Positions 13,718 through 15,457 of a DNA stretch of 15,457 nucleotides are shown piece after piece; the first letter of the stretch is position 1, and every line of letters begins with the position of its first letter. The translations under genes and the position numbers were made by a program. The notes beneath the pieces were generated by a model that did no database searches, had not been told where the DNA came from, and was given only the letters and a program-made list of their open reading frames with translations. The DNA is from an uncultured Eubacteriales bacterium (GTDB taxonomy: Bacteria; Bacillota; Clostridia; Oscillospirales; CAG-272): the NCBI GenBank assembly GCA_900552255.1, contig URZF01000015.1:1-15457 (forward strand), read 5' to 3'.

Positions 13718-14683
13718 ATGTTTTTATTTGTTCTCGGAGCCCTTGCTGTGATTGTCGGGATCATATTTATTCTTTATGTGCTGATAAAATGCAAGAACGG
13801 CACCTATCCTTCTCAAAAAAAAGTCGGCAACGCGGTCGGCGCTCTTGCGCTTCTTGTCGGTGTTGCGCTTATTTCCATGAGCTGCATGACATCCATTCCG
13901 ACGGGGCATACGGGAATCGTGACGACTTTCGGCCGGGTGGAGAATGATACATATGAGGCAGGTATCCACACCAAAGCGCCATGGCAGAAGGTCATCAAAA
14001 TGGACAACAGGATTCAAAAATCCGTCGTGGAGCTTTCCTGCTTCTCAAGCGATATTCAAGAGGTGGCCGCCGTTTATACCATCAACTATCAGATCGAGAA
14101 AGCCAACGCGCAGACCATCTATCGGACGATCGGACAGGATTATTATTCGACGGTCATTATGCCGAGAATCCAGGAATCCGTCAAAAGCGTGATTGCCAAA
14201 TATAATGCGGAGAGCCTGATTTCGAGCAGGGAAAAGCTGTCTGTGGAAATCAAGTCGATTTTGGTTGAAAAGCTGGCCGCATATAACATCGAGGTCATCG
14301 ACGCTTCGATTGAAAACCTCGATTTTTCGGATACCTATACCGACGCTGTGGAAGCAAAACAGGTTGCGGAGCAGAACAAGCTGAAAGCTCAGATTGAGCA
14401 GGAACAGGCGATTCTCGAGGCGGAGGCTGCGGCGAAGCGCGCCGTCATCGAGGCGGAAGCCGAAGCGGAGGTCAAGAAAATCGACGCGGACGCGAAGGCT
14501 TATGCAGGAGAAAAGGAAGCGGAGGCGAACGGCAAAATCGCAGACAGCCTTTCCTCCGAGCTTATCGAATATAAATATGTAGAAAAATGGGACGGCAAGC
14601 TGCCTACCTATGTCGGAGGAGAGGGCGGCACGATTCCGATTCTCAATATCGGAGCGGGCGCAGGTGCAGATACCGATGAATGA
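13718..14683 (+). CDS. SPFH/band 7 (stomatin/prohibitin-like) membrane protein
   Basis: The 321-residue protein has two N-terminal hydrophobic segments (about 1-23 and 38-57), then a band 7 domain. That domain starts at IPTGHTGIVTTFGRV (60-74), continues with GIHTKAPWQKVIKMDNRIQ, and ends around IEVIDASIENLDFSDTYTDAVEAKQVAEQ (191-219). A charged alanine/glutamate-rich coiled coil covers about 210-275 (AILEAEAAAKRAVIEAEAEA). A short glycine-rich tail (GGEGGTIPILNIGAGAGAD) follows. Such proteins oligomerise on membranes, organise microdomains and often modulate membrane proteases. The usual partner NfeD is not adjacent; instead the gene overlaps a polysaccharide deacetylase. The ATG at 13718 follows CGGAG with good spacing. 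Family assignment is firm; the cellular role is inferred. Confidence 0.92.
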   Translation: MFLFVLGALAVIVGIIFILYVLIKCKNGTYPSQKKVGNAVGALALLVGVALISMSCMTSIPTGHTGIVTTFGRVENDTYEAGIHTKAPWQKVIKMDNRIQKSVVELSCFSSDIQEVAAVYTINYQIEKANAQTIYRTIGQDYYSTVIMPRIQESVKSVIAKYNAESLISSREKLSVEIKSILVEKLAAYNIEVIDASIENLDFSDTYTDAVEAKQVAEQNKLKAQIEQEQAILEAEAAAKRAVIEAEAEAEVKKIDADAKAYAGEKEAEANGKIADSLSSELIEYKYVEKWDGKLPTYVGGEGGTIPILNIGAGAGADTDE

Positions 14684-15457
14684 CACGGAAATTCGATATA
14701 GGCAAAGGAAAACGGACGGGAAACGCTTTTCCCGTCCTCGGATCATCACCCTTTCCGTCATGCTTGTTTGCATCGCGGCGGCCGCCGTCGTTTTGATTGT
14801 TGTCGGGTCATTCGGATATCCCGTCTATACCTATACGGAAAATACCAAGGTGCTGCTTTACCATCTTGTGTCCGATGAAACCTATGGCCCAAATGAATAC
14901 CTTTTCGTGCGAGTCTCCGATTTTGAAAGCCAGCTCGCCGCAATCAAGCGGCTCGGCTATGAGACCGTCTTTGCCGACGAGCTTTCACAGACGCGCGGCA
15001 AAAAGTGTGTCGTTCTCACGTTTGACGACGGCTATGAGGATAACTTTACCAATGTTCTGCCGCTGCTTGAAAAATACGATATGAAGGCGACCGTATTTCT
15101 CATTTCCGATATGATCGGGACCGAAGGACATTTAAGCGAGGATCAGATCCGGGAAATGGCGGCGAGCGGGCGCATTCATTTCGGAAGCCATACGAAATCG
15201 CATCGAAAGCTGTATGAGCTGGAAGCCGACGAAATGGAGCTCGAGCTTGTGCAGTCGCGGCGGCGTATCGAGGAGCTGACCGGCATGAAGGTGAGCGCTC
15301 TTGCGTACCCGAACGGCGTATGCGACGCGGCGGCAGAGCTTGCCGCGGCGGAGAACGGTTATCTCTACTGCTATACGACGGACAGCCCCTCGGAAAGCTA
15401 TTATGACAATACACGCCTGCCGCGCAGCTACGTCATGAGAGACACGGATATGGCGGA
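14676..15457 (+). CDS. Membrane-anchored polysaccharide deacetylase (CE4), 3' end beyond the window
   Basis: An open frame from ATG 14676 runs without a stop to the last base (260 complete codons). A basic N-terminus is followed by a membrane anchor (about 23-45), then a NodB-type CE4 domain outside the membrane. Motif 1 is VVLTFDDGYEDN with Asp117 and Asp118. Motif 2 is GSHTKSH with His172 and His176, and LAYPNG (about 209-214) fills the motif 3 position. KVLLYHLVSDE (58-68) at the start resembles the PgaB/IcaB-like subgroup. The enzyme probably removes acetyl groups from a cell-wall or extracellular amino-sugar polymer. The start overlaps the SPFH stop by 8 nt, implying translational coupling; the ribosome binding site is weak. 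An alternative ATG at 14760 would remove the basic N-terminus and part of the anchor and is less likely. Confidence 0.88.
   Translation, partial: MNDTEIRYRQRKTDGKRFSRPRIITLSVMLVCIAAAAVVLIVVGSFGYPVYTYTENTKVLLYHLVSDETYGPNEYLFVRVSDFESQLAAIKRLGYETVFADELSQTRGKKCVVLTFDDGYEDNFTNVLPLLEKYDMKATVFLISDMIGTEGHLSEDQIREMAASGRIHFGSHTKSHRKLYELEADEMELELVQSRRRIEELTGMKVSALAYPNGVCDAAAELAAAENGYLYCYTTDSPSESYYDNTRLPRSYVMRDTDMA

Noticed and set aside
1..15457. CRISPR arrays, insertion sequences, phage or integron parts
   Set aside because: No regularly spaced direct repeats, transposase or integrase motifs, or terminal inverted repeats were seen on reading both strands.

Overview
The window looks like a chromosomal piece of an anaerobic, low-to-moderate-GC Gram-positive bacterium of the class Clostridia. 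The grounds are a tandem acyl-CoA dehydratase activase with its partner subunit, an ECF sigma factor with an RsgI-like anti-sigma factor, an S-layer-homology protein, a DUF3343/cysteine-desulfurase-like pair, and strong AGGAGG-type ribosome binding sites. Genes are moderately GC-rich and intergenic regions are AT-rich. I cannot name the species. Nothing marks the region as a mobile element, and I found no insertion sequence, phage gene or CRISPR array.

Layout. Positions 1-779 hold the end of a PTS EIIC-like membrane protein, preceded by a short piece (about 2-79) that reads as a different membrane protein (DUF1538) in another frame. The junction is abrupt and may be an assembly or recombination join. 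After a terminator comes a two-gene plus-strand unit (1010-2384): a DUF3343 putative sulfur/selenium carrier and an EF2568-type class V aminotransferase. A TATAAT box and a perfect 9+1+9 dyad precede it. A consensus promoter then drives a TIM-barrel sugar isomerase/epimerase (2567-3361), which ends at a strong bidirectional terminator.

The minus strand from 7783 to 3423 carries a 1001-residue protein with two ASKHA activase domains plus DUF2229, overlapping by 4 nt a 452-residue dehydratase-component-like protein. Together they look like a two-gene form of the long fused activase/dehydratase protein of Firmicutes. Upstream on the same strand is a solitary intracellular (alpha/alpha)6 glycoside hydrolase of the GH63/MGH1 type (9608-8067), with its own consensus promoter and a palindrome upstream of it.

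Positions 11917-9829 (minus) form an ECF sigma factor/anti-sigma pair. The anti-sigma protein has one membrane segment, an RsgI-like extracytoplasmic domain with the Asn-Pro motif, and three PepSY domains. Next are a tRNA-Gln(TTG) gene with its own promoter and terminator and a secreted cadherin-like/SLH protein (both minus). Divergent from these is a plus-strand envelope unit: an SPFH/band-7 protein overlapping a membrane-anchored polysaccharide deacetylase that runs off the end of the window.

The most interesting parts are the ECF sigma/RsgI-PepSY signalling module, the split activase/dehydratase operon with both cysteine pairs intact, and the SPFH-deacetylase overlap. None is clearly a wholly new system. 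All domain assignments come from reading motifs by eye, without database searches.
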